This document shows, in pieces, positions 12,285 to 24,179 of a stretch of 64,000 nucleotides of DNA. Source of the DNA: Sacculina carcini (lineage: Eukaryota > Arthropoda > Thecostraca > Sacculinidae). The stretch spans positions 10,196,816 to 10,260,815 of the forward strand of contig OU696570.1 of the NCBI GenBank assembly GCA_916048095.2, given 5' to 3'. The notes below the pieces were generated by a model. The model was not told the DNA's origin. It saw nothing but the letters and a program-made list of their open reading frames with translations, and did no database searches. Position 1 is the stretch's first letter. Every line of letters begins with the position of its first letter. Both the position numbers and the translations under genes were made by a program.

Positions 12285-14150
12285 AGAACAACAACAACAA
12301 CGACATGTATTTAATATAGCACCAAATATACAATGGTGCGATGACAGGCTGAGACAAAAAATAATATAGTATGTATGCTTAAAAAATTAGTGAAACAAAT
12401 GTCAGAATAGCTAAGAGCATGACAGACAAAATTGAACAGGCGTATATACAAAAGAAAAACAGGAAACCATTCAATAGGGAGAGGTAGACTCAAGAAGATG
12501 TGCATGCAGAGCAGAAGAGAAGGATCTAAGTGAAGGGGATGACCGTATACGAGAAGGCGAGGAGTTATAGAGACGAGGAGCAAAGGAGTAGAAATATTTC
12601 GCCGATCAAGGCGACTCCAAAACTGCTCGAGGACAGTGAAGAGAGTGAAGACGACGACCTGAGTGTTGAAATTCAGATATTAGGGAGCGGAGGCAAGAAG
12701 GAGAGGAGGGTGAGCGGATAATTTTAAAGATGAGACAGCACAGTTTATAGTTGATCCGAGCCTGAACTGGAAGCCAGCCAGGTTTATGTAAGTTGGTAGA
12801 AGTAGGCGTGCGCGGAGGAAGACGGAGGACAAAACGACATGATTGGTTCACTAACCTTTGTAGGCAGCGAAGAGATTTAGATGAGGCGTGAAGAAACAAA
12901 GAGTTACAATAGTCTAGACTAGGGAAAATTAAGGATTGGATGAGAGTAATGGCCGAGTTAGTGTCAATGTAATCACGGATGGGATAGAGTTGTCTGAGAA
13001 TGAGCCTGCAGGATCGCGATATATGCGCGAAATTATCAGCGAATGATAGATAGGGATCGAAGTAGACCCCAAGATTACGAACGCAAGCAGATAGGGAGAC
13101 AGAGAGAGACGGGGGAGAGATTCTTGGATGATGGAAGACCATGTATTCAGTTTTAGAATGGTTGATGATGAGTTGGTGGGAAGATGCTCAGGATGTGACT
13201 TCGCAAAATAACTTAGAGAGCAGATTATAAGAAAATTTTGATAGCGGAATGTATAGTTGCAGATCATCAGCGTAGATATGGTATGAAATGGGGAATTTAC
13301 GCAGAATAGGGCAGAGAGAAGACATATACAGATTAAAAAGGAGAGGACCAAGAACATAGCCCTGAGGCACACCATTAGAAAGCAAAAGAGAGGAAGAAGA
13401 GGAAAAGTTAGAACGTACATAAAATGAACGGCCAGAAAAATATGAAGTCATGACAGAGAGAGCAGAAGAGGATAAGCCAGCAGAAGCGAGGTCTTTGAGC
13501 AATATAGGGTGATTTACAAGATCGAAGGCGGAGGAAAGATCAAGTAGGACGAGGAGGACTTACTCACCAGAGGCAAAGGTTTGGAAGATGTCATTTACAA
13601 GGCAAAGTAAGAGATTCGGTAGAATGATGTGCGACGAAACCGGACTGGAATGGGTAGAGAATAGGATTTATCACAGGAGAGAGTTGTTCGTGAATAGCTG
13701 ACTCAAGGAGTTTGGAAGGAAGACTTAAAAGCGATATAGGACGATAATTGTTAGGACTGTGAGAATCGAGAGAACGTTTTTTGAGAATAGGGTTAACTAT
13801 AGCATGTTTGTCGGCTATGAAGGATCCATGGAGGAAGAAAGAGTTGATCAGATGACAGAAGACTGAAGCTAAGAGATGTACATAATCCGACAGAGCCGAA
13901 ACGTATATAAGATTAAGGGGACAACGGGACATTTTCAGCTTAGAAATTAGGCGAGAGGTATGATGAATATTGATGTGCGAAGAACTCGAGAGGTTTAAAT
14001 TAGACTTTGCATGAGTCAGAGGCATGCTAGACGTAGGAGGTTGAGATCGGATAGAGTTTAGTTTATCAGGGAAGAATTTGGCGAAGACGGAAGCAGGTAT
14101 GGGGCAAGGTGAGGTACGTCCAGCAGTTAAGGATCTTACAGTATATCACT
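12285..14150 (-). mobile_element. LINE (CR1/L2-like) copy 1, RT region, minus strand
   Basis: Minus-strand non-LTR retrotransposon. RT pieces in order: fingers at 14025-13591 (HAIVNPILKKRSLD, NNYRPISLLSLPSKLLE), palm at 13502-13188 (VPQGYVLGPLLFNLYMSSL and HIYADDLQLYIP, the catalytic YADD), and post-palm/C-terminal region at 13142-12606 (NLGVYFDPYLSF, LDYCNSLFLHASSKSL). The 3' end near 12285 reads (minus strand) GGTGCTATATTAAATAC followed by GTTGTTG repeats. This resembles the GCGCTATAACAAATAC tail of copy 2. No endonuclease is seen, so it is 5' truncated, and frameshifts separate the pieces. Confidence 0.85.
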
Positions 14151-14494
14151 GTGATATTTAATTAATTTAATACTAAAAAATGTTGTATTCATATGCATTC
14201 TTCGAGTTTAGTGTTTTGTTAGAGTGAATCTTCATATATAGCCAATCAGCAAAATGTTTGAATCGATTTTGACGAATCAGACTCGATTCCGCAGCCCGCC
14301 CACTAGAATCGCGAGAATCGATTTTGGAGTCGAATCTCGCCCACCCCTACTTTTCGTTGGTGAGTTCCGCGTGTGATGCTTCATTTGCGGTTTGGTTCTT
14401 TTTTGAGGTAATTCAGTGGTATTTTTGAAGTGCTTTATTTCGTACGCTGCACATTTTGAATGTGTAATTGATTATATTCTCTTTGTAATATCAA

Positions 14495-16715
14495 TTGAAC
14501 GTTTTCTACCTGGCTTCGGCACTACATATTTCTTTAATACCTCATCTGTTCACCAACATTCACTCTTCTCTTCCACCTTGTTTGTTCTCATCATCTCTCA
14601 TTTTTTTTGTTGAAAAATTGCTGCTTGATACTTACTTACCTTCCTTTATTGCTAATATCCCTTCCAACTCTTCCAACAACAACATCCGTCTTGTAATGAT
14701 CCGTCTTATAAATTCTGTATTCTTATCATCTATCGTCATAACCATCCTCGTACCACCTCTTTCTCTGAATTTTCCTCTCGTACTACCTCCCACTGCCAGC
14801 TGTCGTCTTTTTATCAACTGGTCCTCTCCGATTTCCTTTCTCTCCTGTCCACATGTAAATTCGTTTCCTCTCCTGCTGATCCCATTAATTTCCGAGTTAT
14901 TGCTCCATTCCTCAACTTATTGATGCCTTACCTACTTCATCTAGTCAACTCCTCTTTCTTGCACGGTGATTTTCTTGCCGACAAGCACGCCCATGTACAC
15001 CCTATCTTCGAAAAACTTTTTCTCGATCTTTCTTTATGTAGTAACTATCGTCCTATCTTCCTCCTCAGGTTTTCCTCCAAACTTCTCGAATCTGAAAATT
15101 TCTATCAGTTATCCCCTTATGTCTGCAATGCTCTTGATTCTCACCAATCCGTTTTCCGTCCTGGTCACTACTGAATCCGTTCTCATTTCTGTCTCTCAAG
15201 GTAGTTAGAATGACGATAATAGAAGGAGGAGAGAATACCTTGAGAGACCGAAATGAGAACGGATTCAGTAGAATGACCTTTCTTCTATTACTACTTGATA
15301 TGAGCTCTGCCTTTGACTTGGTTGATCAATCTATTCTCATCGATGACCTTCTCCATCTCGTCTCGCATTCCGCTCTCTCACTACTTCGTTCGTACTTGCA
15401 TGGTCGCACTTTTTCTGTTAAGTTCAATTCCTCGGTTTCCACTGTGTTCCCTCTTAAGTCCGGTGTTTCTCAAGGTTCTATTCTTGGTTCTCTCCTGTTC
15501 AATGTCTACATGTCTTCTCTTTGTCCCATCCTTAGGCGCTACTCCATTCCTTTCCATATTTATGCAGACGATATCCATTTCTATTTCCCTTGCCCTCTCT
15601 CGCATTGTAATATATTGTCTGACGTACTTTCTGCTATCTCAACCTGGACCTCCTCACGTTGCCTCCTCTTGAACACTTCTAAATGTGTATTTATCGCTCT
15701 TCATCCTCCTCGTATTGCTCCTCCTTTCCTCCCCTTGTCTCTTTCAGTGAATGTTAAAAATCTCTCGTGTGTTATCTTTGACTCTTCCCTTTCTTTCTCA
15801 TTCACTATCCTTTCTACTGCTCGCACTTGTCTCACTTGATTCTTCGCTCTCTGTATCCCATCCGTCCCTGTTTCGATCAGCCCTCTTCAATCAAGCTTGT
15901 TCATTCTCTCATCTTCTCTAAACTCGACTACTGCAGCTCACTCCACTTCACGTGTCCTAATTCGTCTTTGATAATCCTTCAGCGCGTAATAAATCAGTCC
16001 TGTCGTTTTGTTTTGTATCCTATCTTCTGTCGCCATATCTCTCCTTTTCTGTTTCAATTCGGTTGGCTTCCTGTTAGATCGCGCATTCATTTCAAAATCT
16101 GCTGCATAATCTTCAAACTCTTACATGCTCCTAGTCAACCTTTATATCTTTCTGATCTGCTTTCTCCCTCTTCTAATCCCACTTCCCGTTATTCTGCTCC
16201 TCTATTCTGTCCTCGCGCCTTCAATGAATCTGCCTGGTCTTCTAAATCGTTCTCGTTCTACGGTCCTCGATTATATAACTCGCTCCCTTCTCATATCACC
16301 TCGCTCACGTATCGATATTTTACCTCTTCTCTACGTAAACATCTTTTCAAACTTTCCTTTGATCCCGTGACTCATTCCTTGACTCCTTTTGCCGCTCTCT
16401 GATGTGTGTGTGGGTGTGAATGCATGCATGCCTGTGTATATCTATGTTTTAGTCTGTTTATATTATGTATTATATATTATTATTATGTTTATTGTATTTT
16501 GTTATTCATAGTACATATCGCTCACTCATCATTGTGTTCATCAATCATCAATCACACTTCAATGTGTTCATCTCATTGTTTTAATGTGTTCATTGCGTTA
16601 CTTAAATTGTGTAATATTTATTAATTCATGTGTTCTTCATTCTTGTTATTGTTTCCGTAAATATCTGTTTAGCGCGCCCGTGTATGACAGGCGCTATAAC
16701 AAATACACTGAACTG
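14495..16715 (+). mobile_element. LINE (CR1/L2-like) copy 2, RT region, plus strand
   Basis: Same family as copy 1, opposite strand. Frames 14495-14923 and 14920-15174 carry the pre-palm region (VNSSFLHGDFLADKHAHVHP, then NYRPIF). Frame 15210-15839 carries LLLLDMSSAFDLVDQSIL (first catalytic Asp), VSQGSILGSLLFNVYMSSL and HIYADDIHFYFP. Frame 15827-16402 carries the C-terminal region ending FYGPRLYNSLPSHITSLTYR and SSLRKHLFKLSFDPVTHS. The 3' UTR ends GCGCTATAACAAATACACTG followed by three ACTGA-type repeats near 16715. The RT is disrupted by frame changes and by an internal inverted repeat at 15168-15271. It has no endonuclease. Confidence 0.85.
15168..15271. repeat. 36 bp inverted repeat inside LINE copy 2
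   Basis: 15168-15203 (CTACTGAATCCGTTCTC...) is repeated as its reverse complement at 15236-15271 (...GAGAACGGATTCAGTAG) with about 32 bases between. It falls in the RT just before the first catalytic block and adds sequence that copy 1 lacks at the matching place, so it is probably a local inverted duplication made during insertion or repair. Confidence 0.8.
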
Positions 16716-17945
16716 AACTGAACTCTCATCGACGCTATTGAATCTTCCTTTTCCAGTAGGTACGTTGTTCTTGGAGACTTCTATTTTCGGGTTGATTGTC
16801 CTTCCATTTCTTCTTATGCCTCGAATTTCATCCATCTGCTTAATTCTCATGGTCCTATCTCTCCAGTTTCTTCTCCCACTCATATTTCTGGTCATACTCT
16901 TGATTTAGTTATCTTCCCTTTTGTTCTTTCATTCCGTCCTCCTCCCTCAGAAGTAGTTGTTCTTCCTCCCGATACTTCCTTCTCCGACCATTCTCTCATT
17001 ATGAAGTCATTGCTCATTCATATGCCTAATCACACTCCAGCTCCCCTGTACTTCAGAAAATATAATCCCTTTACCTTCCATACCCTTCTATCAAACCCTT
17101 TTCCATTGCAATTGCTTCATTCGGTTCCTCCCTCAGCTATATATTCCCTTCTTTATTCGGCTTTATCTTCTATTAACAATACCATTTTTCACTTGAATTT
17201 TAATTCTCCTCGTCCTCGGTCTTCTCCTAGGTTCAACACACCTCAATCGGCCTCCTGGCCTACCTTCTGCTCTGCTCGCACCACATACCTTTCTTCCTTG
17301 ACATCTACTAGGCAAACTTATGTAGCTTCTCGTCTTACGTCTCTCTCCTGTTCTCCCAAAGCTCTGGAATATTCTGAACTCTCTCTCTCTCTCTCTGGAC
17401 TCCGATCTCCTTCCTATACTTCCTCTATCACTGCTGGCGAACTATCTTCCTACTTTACTAACAAAGTTGAATCCTCTCGATCTCAGATCCCTCCTATAAA
17501 CAGTTCTGTCGCACATTACACACATTACATTTCCTACCCAATTTCCACCCTTTCTCAACTTGACCTCTCTGATATCTTGTCTCTCCTCTCCACACGTAAA
17601 CTTTTGTCATCTGCTGACCCAATTAATTTTAGTGTTATTGCTGCTTCTAATGAGTCATTAGTTCCTTACTTACTCCCTTACTTACTTCCTTACTATCTCT
17701 TTCCAACAACCTCTCTTCCCGACTTCCGGTTCCTCTATCCTCTCCTTGTGCGATGAATGAATCCTCCTGGTTCTCCAAATCATTTTCCTTCTTTGGTCCT
17801 CGTCTTTACAATTCACTTCCTTCTCACATAACGTCCTCGTGAATCTATCGTTCATTTACCTCTTCCTTGCTTAAGTTACTATTTGATATATCGTTTGATC
17901 CCATTACTCACTCCTTAACTCCGTTCGCCTCTCCAATGAGTTTTT
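16716..17945 (+). mobile_element. LINE (CR1/L2-like) copy 3 with internal deletion: endonuclease end joined to RT C-terminus
   Basis: 16730-17000 encodes the end of an APE-type endonuclease: VVLGDFYFRVDCP (usual GDFN), then THISGHTLDLVI and DTSFSDHSLI (the GHTLDLV and SDH boxes). 17001-17756 encodes the linker before RT (SYTSSITAGELSSYFTNKVES, LLSTRKLLSSADPINFSVIA). From about 17757 the sequence jumps to the LINE C-terminus (ESSWFSKSFSFFGPRLYNSL and SFDPITHSLTPFAS), matching the end of copy 2. The whole RT palm is missing. The copy ends near 17945. Confidence 0.8.
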
Positions 17946-18059
17946 CTATGTGAGTGTTGTATATGACTGTTGTGTGTGAGTGTTATGAATGAACCTGTGT
18001 TTCGCGCCATTTTGTGATTTCTTTGCACCATGTTTTTTGCGTTTCTTGTTCCTCTTTAT

Positions 18060-18526
18060 AGTATTACTAGCATTTAAACCCGACCGTTGTGCGGAACAAT
18101 TCATAAAGTAAAATTCATATTTAATTAGTAAACATATTGCAAATTAAAAAAGATTATAGTAAATCCATATAAATCCTAATCAATTGAAAAGTCTAAATTT
18201 CATTATTTTTCATTGTTATTTTGACAAAATAATATCCCTCAACCCGCCTCATATTTAAACCTGCCCGTCGTCGGGAATAATTCAGAACTCGAACACGATC
18301 TCTTCTGGACCTTGAAGTCAAATCCGTTAGTTTTGTGTATGAACTCGTTTTACACGGTGAAATCACACGTTCTATTGTCTACAGTTGATGCCCCCGGGAC
18401 ATTATGATCTCATGAACATGATCCATCGCTTCGTTTACGTTTGAAGCCCCTGATCTATACCATTGAGCCCGCGCAGTTAGGTCACCTCATATTCAAGCAT
18501 ACACGCACACAGACAGATAGATAATT

Positions 18527-18585
<59 letters not shown>

Positions 18586-19720
18586 TTTGAGCCCGCCCGT
18601 CGTGCGGAACAATTCATAAAGTAAAATTCATATTCAATCCATAAAATAAACTGAATACAAATAAAAACGCAAAAAATTTAACCTGTATATACGTTCACCA
18701 AAAAAAACTCAAAATGTGAATATTTTAAATTTAAATTTGACAAAATATTATCCCTCAATCCGCCTCATATTTGAGCCTGCCCGTCGTGCGGAATAATTCA
18801 GAACACAAACACATAAACAATGGAAATTCTAGCATATAAACCGGCCCTTCGTGTGGGACAATTCATACCATTAAATTTGTATTCAATTTATAAAGGAAAA
18901 TATATATGAATTAATAAAGAAAAGAGAAAACCCATAAAAAGTCTAAATTTCTATATTTTTATATTATTTTGACAAAATAGTTTGCCTAAACCGCCTCATA
19001 TTTAAACCTGCCCGTCGTGCTGCATAATTCAGAAGTCAGACACAAAACAATGAAAAATGACTAATTTTTTATCATACTGTTTTCAAAATATATTTATAAC
19101 TCAACATCACCATCTAGCATTAAAACCCGCCCATTGAGCAGAACAATAAATAAAGTATAATGAATATTGAATTAATAAAAAACGATTAGAAATAAAAAAA
19201 TAAAAAGTAAACCCATAAAAAGTCTTAACCAATAGAAAAGTCTAAATGTGAATGTTTTTATTTTAGATGTGGCAAAATATTTTCCCTCGAACAGCCTCAT
19301 ATTTAAACCCGCCCGTCGTGCGAGACTATAAATATAATATAATGAATCAAAAAGCAAAAAGCTTATCCAATAGAAAAATATATATTTGTAAATTCTTGTT
19401 TTAATTATTGACGAAGTTTTTTCCCTCAACACTGCTCAAATTCACACCCGTCCTTCGTGTGTAGTAATTCAGAAGTGTAACACTATCAAAACAATGAAAC
19501 CTTCTGTCATCTCTATAATTCCAGATTTATGCTTCCGCTAAAACAGCATATTCATATAGTTGGCATTGCATGATATTACAACCCATATCCTTATGCAACT
19601 CAAGTGTATGCAGCTTGAAATTAAACCAATTAAATTACACAGTAAAATTCAGTAGTTTAGTTTGTTCCCAGTAGAATTTTACCCGCCCGTCGTGCGGAAC
19701 AATTCATGTGTAAAATATAT
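18060..19720. repeat. Irregular tandem array of a CCCGCCCGTCGTGCGGAA-type motif
   Basis: A 25-base core close to CCCGCCCGTCGTGCGGAA.AATTCA recurs near 18075, 18255, 18590, 18772, 18842, 19005, 19126, 19300, 19445 and 19681. It is usually preceded by TTTAAA or TCATATTT and followed by AT-rich sequence. Two alternating unit types (..AACAATTCATAAAGTAAAAT and ..AATAATTCAGAA.) suggest a higher-order unit of roughly 180 bases. No coding potential. Confidence 0.7.
18531..18583. repeat. (TA)n microsatellite
   Basis: Uninterrupted TA dinucleotides for about 50 bases within the 18 kb repeat array. Confidence 0.95.
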
Positions 19721-19869
19721 AGGAATAAATATTGAGGACAATATAGCCTTTCTATTCAGTATAATGTATCATTAATTAAACTCCTCGCAATAAAACCACA
19801 CCATACATGCTTGGAGCTAACATGATGCATTCTTAATTGTGATTGGGCTTCAGTGGAATTTAATCAGTG

Positions 19870-20850
19870 TATATTCCTGTGTAATCGCAAGTGCGCATAA
19901 TAGCTGTCAAATTGGCAACATGACAATTTGACTTTACAGCGCCGTAACTTCCTTCAGATACACTTTGGAAAATTAAAAATTTTACCGTATTGTAGAAAAC
20001 AAAACTTCTAGCACGATGGTATAATTTTTAATGTGTAACAAATAGTTACTGAGAAATAGTAGAAAAATGAATAAATTTTAGTCGCCCGGTGTTCAAGTGT
20101 AATTTTTGATGTATTTGATAATTTTGCCAATTTTACACGTTTTTTGTATCATTTGTGGGTATAAATTATAGTTTATCTTGTAGAACACAAACTTATCTAC
20201 ACAGTAGTATATTCCTGTGTAATCGCAAGTGCGCATAATAGCTGTCAAATTGGCAATATGTCCTTTTGATTTTACACAGCCGTAACTTCCTTCAGATATA
20301 CTTTGGAAAATTAAAAATTATACCGTATTGTAGAAAACAAAATTTCTAGCACGATGGTATAATTTATTTTAATGTGTGACAAATAATTCTTGAGAAATAT
20401 GTAGAAAATTTTTTGGATGTATTTGAGAATTTTGCCAATTTTACGTTTTTTGTATCATTTGTGGGTATAAATTATAGCTTATCTTGTAGAACATCAAATT
20501 CTCTACACAGTAGTATATTCCTGTGTAATCGCAAGTGCGTCAATTGTGATTGGACTTCAGTGAAATAAAATCAGTGTATATTCATGTGTAATCGCCAGTG
20601 CGCATAATAGCTGTAAAAAACAAAATTTCTAGCACGATGGCATAATTTATTGTAATGTGTGACAAATAGTTCTTGAGAAATAGGTAGAAAAATGAATTAA
20701 TTTTAATCACCCGGTGTTCAAGTGTAATTTTGGATGTATTTGAGAATTTTGCCAATTTTACACGTTTTTTGTATCATTGGTGGGTATAAATTATACCTTT
20801 TCTTGTAGAACACAAAATTATCTACACAATAGTATAATTTTTATAGCTGT
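19870..20850. repeat. Tandem repeat, units of about 305-340 bp
   Basis: Units start with TATATTC(C/A)TGTGTAATCG at 19870, 20208, 20514 and 20577 (the third is only 63 bases). Each full unit carries the same ordered blocks: GCATAATAGCTGT, CCGTAACTTCCTTCAGATA, TAGCACGATGGTATAATTT, GTGGGTATAAATTATA. More diverged partial units continue to about 21060 and again at 21780-22130. Confidence 0.8.
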
Positions 20851-21060
20851 ACCGTTACTGGTTTATGAGGAATAGATAGCGGAATATTGACCAAAATAAT
20901 CACGTTTTTTGTGCTAATTTTGCCTTTTTGCCTTTTTGTCGTTTACACTTCACACCGCCGTAACTTTTTTTTAATACACTTTGAAAAATTACAAATTATA
21001 CCGTGTTGTAAAAAACAAAATTCCCAGCATGATGGTATTATTTATTTAGATGTGTGATGA

Positions 21061-22400
21061 TTATTTTTTGAGAAATAGAGAAAAAAGTATAGAAAATCGG
21101 ACGCGTTGTAACGGTGATAATAATAATAATATGTTGTGATGTTGATCTTCGTTCGGCTGATCGTGATGTCTTGATAGTTCCTCTTGTTGTTGTGTTCCGC
21201 GATAACAAGTAATAGTCACCCAGTCGAAGTTGAATTGTGTATTCAGGGCAACCAGTCAAATCTACTCTTAACACTTAATAAAGTCCTGAACCTAATGCTC
21301 TAATGACGACTTAATAATGGTGAGTCCTACATCGCAAGTCGCTAGTCCAAGCCAAACTAAAACTGACCCACCAACAAGCACAGCCAAAGTACCCCCTTAT
21401 TCTCATTAAACCCCGGTTATATACCTACGAACACACGTCGTTGGCACCATATTTCGCAAGCAATTGCCAGCTGGCCAAACTGCTCGAACTACACAACCGG
21501 GACACAAGCTATTTCTAAACGCGATTTGACAGTACACAGGCGTGTTGCCTCGAGATGATCAGCCAAGTCAAACGTACAAAAAAGGGTCATTAATCACTGT
21601 CACACATACTCCGCTAGAGCCAAACATACCAGGCGCCGTGTATACTGGCGTCGCTCTAACACATAAATTTGCCTAACGACAGCTGCACAAGCAAGCCGCG
21701 AAAGAACGAGAACGTAAACTGAGAATGAGAGAGAGAAAGAAAACTGAGTAAACTGACAGATAGAAAACTGGTCTGATTATAACTTTGTTATACGCGTGGA
21801 GTTTAAATAAAATTTTGGATGTAGATTGAATTTTTTTCCATTTTACATGTTTTTTATTTAATTTTTGGGTATAAATTATAATTCTTTGAGTAGAACACAA
21901 AATTTTCTACACAGTGATATAATTTTTATAGTTGTACCATTGCTGGTTTAGGAGGAGTAGTCTTCAGAAAATTGACCAAAATTTTCGCATTTTTCAGGGT
22001 TCATTTTGTCTTTTCACCGCTATAACTTTTTTTGGTTTCATTTTTAAAATAAAAAATTTAGTGTTAAGTGTAGACAAGAAAATTTTCAACGTGATGGTAC
22101 AAATTTTTAGCGGGTTCGCCAAGTGATGGCCGAGTGGCAGCTGATAGAAAATGGACCAAGGAGAGTGGGACAGACAGACAGACACACACACACACACAGA
22201 GGATCTATTTTATATATATAGATATTTTGTATTGTATTTAAAATTTTGTGTAGATATACTTTTATTTGATGTTATTATCCATTATGTATGTTCGTTCATC
22301 TGGGTTTTTATTCTTGTCATTCAGCATTTTCTCATCGACTGATATTTTGCGCGCCTGTGTCGGATGGGCGCTATATCAAATACAAAAAATACATCTCCCG
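21061..22400. repeat. Mixed repeats: possible solo LTR, diverged tandem units, microsatellites, LINE tail
   Basis: 21109-21661 is a compositionally distinct, more GC-rich block starting TGTAACGGTG and ending GCTCTAACA. It has an AATAAAG inside and could be a solo LTR, but I see no target duplication. 21780-22130 repeats blocks of the preceding tandem units (TAGAACACAAAATTTTCTAC and TTATAGTTGTACC). 22170-22225 holds CAGA/CA runs and TATATATA. 22345-22395 (GCGCGCCTGTGTCGGATGGG, then GCGCTATATCAAATAC) is an isolated 3' tail of the LINE family at 12-18 kb. Confidence 0.5.
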
Positions 22401-23253
22401 GTAGTATTTCGCTTCAGTTGGCGTCAAATGGTCAAAGTTTGAGTCAATGAGGAATGTTTTCTTGAATCTTGTTTTTCCATTTGCTTTTTGTTCAAGTTTA
22501 TCGTTGATCCAATAGGTTGGATGTACCTAATCGGTTTTTCTATATTTGATTGTCTCCCATTGATCAGAATCAATGCGATAATTATCGGCAAATCAATCGG
22601 CAGATAATTATCTGCCTTCACAAAGGTTTGTTACGTTTTCAGCTGTCACCACAGTTTGTCATTGCCATGAGACCAAAATTGTACATCGTGATACAATACA
22701 GGTTGATTTAGGTGGTATACCAATTTGGTTTTATGTAATTCAACGGAACCTGGCTTAAATTCTATAGTACGGTTTGATGTATATGACTACGACATTTACG
22801 ATCTATTGAGAAGCTTGCGGTTTCAAGTTTTCCTACTTTTGTTTTACGCTTCCACTGCAGTCTACGGGGAATTGCCGCTGCGAGTGGTCACACGTTCACC
22901 AGGCTTTATGGACAGGTTCACCTTGGCGGGTTCACCAGGCTTAATGGACTCGAGTAATGTTGGGGTTAACTATATGTTGAATTTTGAGCAGTTGTTTGCT
23001 GATAATACAAACGTACTTAATATTTCTTAGTCGCACATCTGCCGTTGCATTAGCATTGTGTATGCTCTGTTGTTATTAATATTTCCACCTCATTAATGGT
23101 AGGAATATTAGAAGCGGCTAAATTTGTATAACAAATATCTTCTCAGGTATATGTGTGGAGATGCACGCTCAACGGGAGCTGTAGCGAGTATTGCCGTGAA
23201 CGTCAAAATTCCTATGCTTCTTATATGAGGTTCTTCGTTGAAACATTGTCATT

Positions 23254-23480
23254 GTCCGCCTCGTAGCCGAGTGGCTAGAACACACACTCAGTGCATGTGG
23301 GGTCCAGGGTTCGATTCCCTGGCGATGTAAAACGGTTGGGTTCGTTTCATAAAGTGATAGCCCAATTGCCGCAAGGCTGGTTTCGTATGCGCGCAGCCGT
23401 GCTGTTTTCTGCGCTGGCCGTGACTGCAAGATAACCTGTATGGCGGCCAGACCTGCGGTAGGCCAGCTGGGGCCGTGGCA
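23254..23480 (+). repeat. tRNA-derived SINE
   Basis: 23258-23329 has RNA polymerase III internal promoter boxes: A box TAGCCGAGTGGC (23264-23275) and B box GGTTCGATTCC (23308-23318) within a good T-arm stem (CCAGG/CCTGG). The acceptor stem does not pair (GCCTCGT has no 3' partner), so it is not a functional tRNA. An unrelated GC-rich body follows to about 23480, as in tRNA-headed SINEs. The head most resembles class II (Ser/Leu-like) tRNAs in the D-arm. Confidence 0.7.
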
Positions 23481-23482
23481 TA

Positions 23483-24160
23483 CTGTTAGAATTTCATGAA
23501 GGAATATGACAAAACTGAATATGACGGAATATGACGGAACTGTCCAATCTCGTCATGAGCATGTGAATTTCATGCTGAAGCACCTCTCGTTTTCGTAGTT
23601 GAGTGTCTAGTTCCGGTGGATTCACCATGCAATCCAGCTCGGGTGGTTCTGGTGATTTATCGCGAATATCACTAACCTGCTGAACACTCATGTTGAACTA
23701 ACACACTACAATAATACAATTTACATACTGAAACCCCAGTTGAACGGATGAAAGGGAGCAGATGAAAAAGGAAATGGAGATTTTCACAATGTTAGAATTT
23801 CATGAAGGAATATGACAGATGAACGGAAACAACTTTATTGAACGTACTCCAAACTCAATTTTAACTCTTGATTACAACATACTCTCACGGTATAAACTTC
23901 CACACGCACTCTCGCAATACAATCTGCACACACTCAATATAAACTTCCACACGCACTCTCGCAATACAAATTTTATCAACTTACATAGAGATGATGCGCT
24001 TATAATTGACAATATGAACAAAGGTGGTTTGTGAAAATCGTTCTCTCACGGGACGGTCACCGGCGAAGTCGTCACTGCCGCCCGTACCCTTGATGTGGTA
24101 GACAGAAGTGGAGTAACGTACCAATGTTGACAATATCGAACAAGTTGACAATAAGGTACC
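23483..24160. repeat. Small repeats, unclassified
   Basis: TGTTAGAATTTCATGAAGGA recurs at about 23484 and 23792, 308 bases apart. A 31-base block (ATAAACTTCCACACGCACTC...) occurs at 23891 and again at 23939. The minus frame 23691-23494 (65 codons, MSVQQVSDIRDKSPEPPELD) is unrecognised but shows non-random composition (PPELD repeated twice), so a retroelement gag start is possible. No terminal structure is certain. Confidence 0.35.
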
Positions 24161-24179
24161 ACAAGCGATCCAGATCAAG

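Larger units (their letters stand above)
4309..14349. mobile_element. Probable non-autonomous hAT-type element, heavily invaded
   Basis: The left end begins TAGGGCTGGGTAAGAATCG (4309) and the right end, read on the minus strand from 14349, begins TAGGGGTGGGCGAGATTCG. Both continue into related ATCG/GAATCG-rich sequence. The flanks are CTTTCTGT (4301-4308) and CTTTTCGT (14350-14357), 6 of 8 identical, as expected for an old hAT 8 bp target duplication. No transposase is visible inside. The interior holds Gypsy D (5648-10219), a LINE (12285-14150) and interspersed repeats, so the 10 kb span is a nest. The two ends could instead belong to separate elements. Confidence 0.5.

Noticed and set aside
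18060-19720. CRISPR-like array
   Set aside because: Spacing is irregular, the repeats are imperfect, the context is clearly eukaryotic and no cas-type gene is present.
21038-21274. 78-codon minus frame as a gene
   Set aside because: Crosses a repeat boundary and a TAA/ATA microsatellite; no similarity recognised.
23254-23330. Functional tRNA gene
   Set aside because: No acceptor-stem pairing and a SINE-like body follows; only the pol III promoter boxes are tRNA-like.
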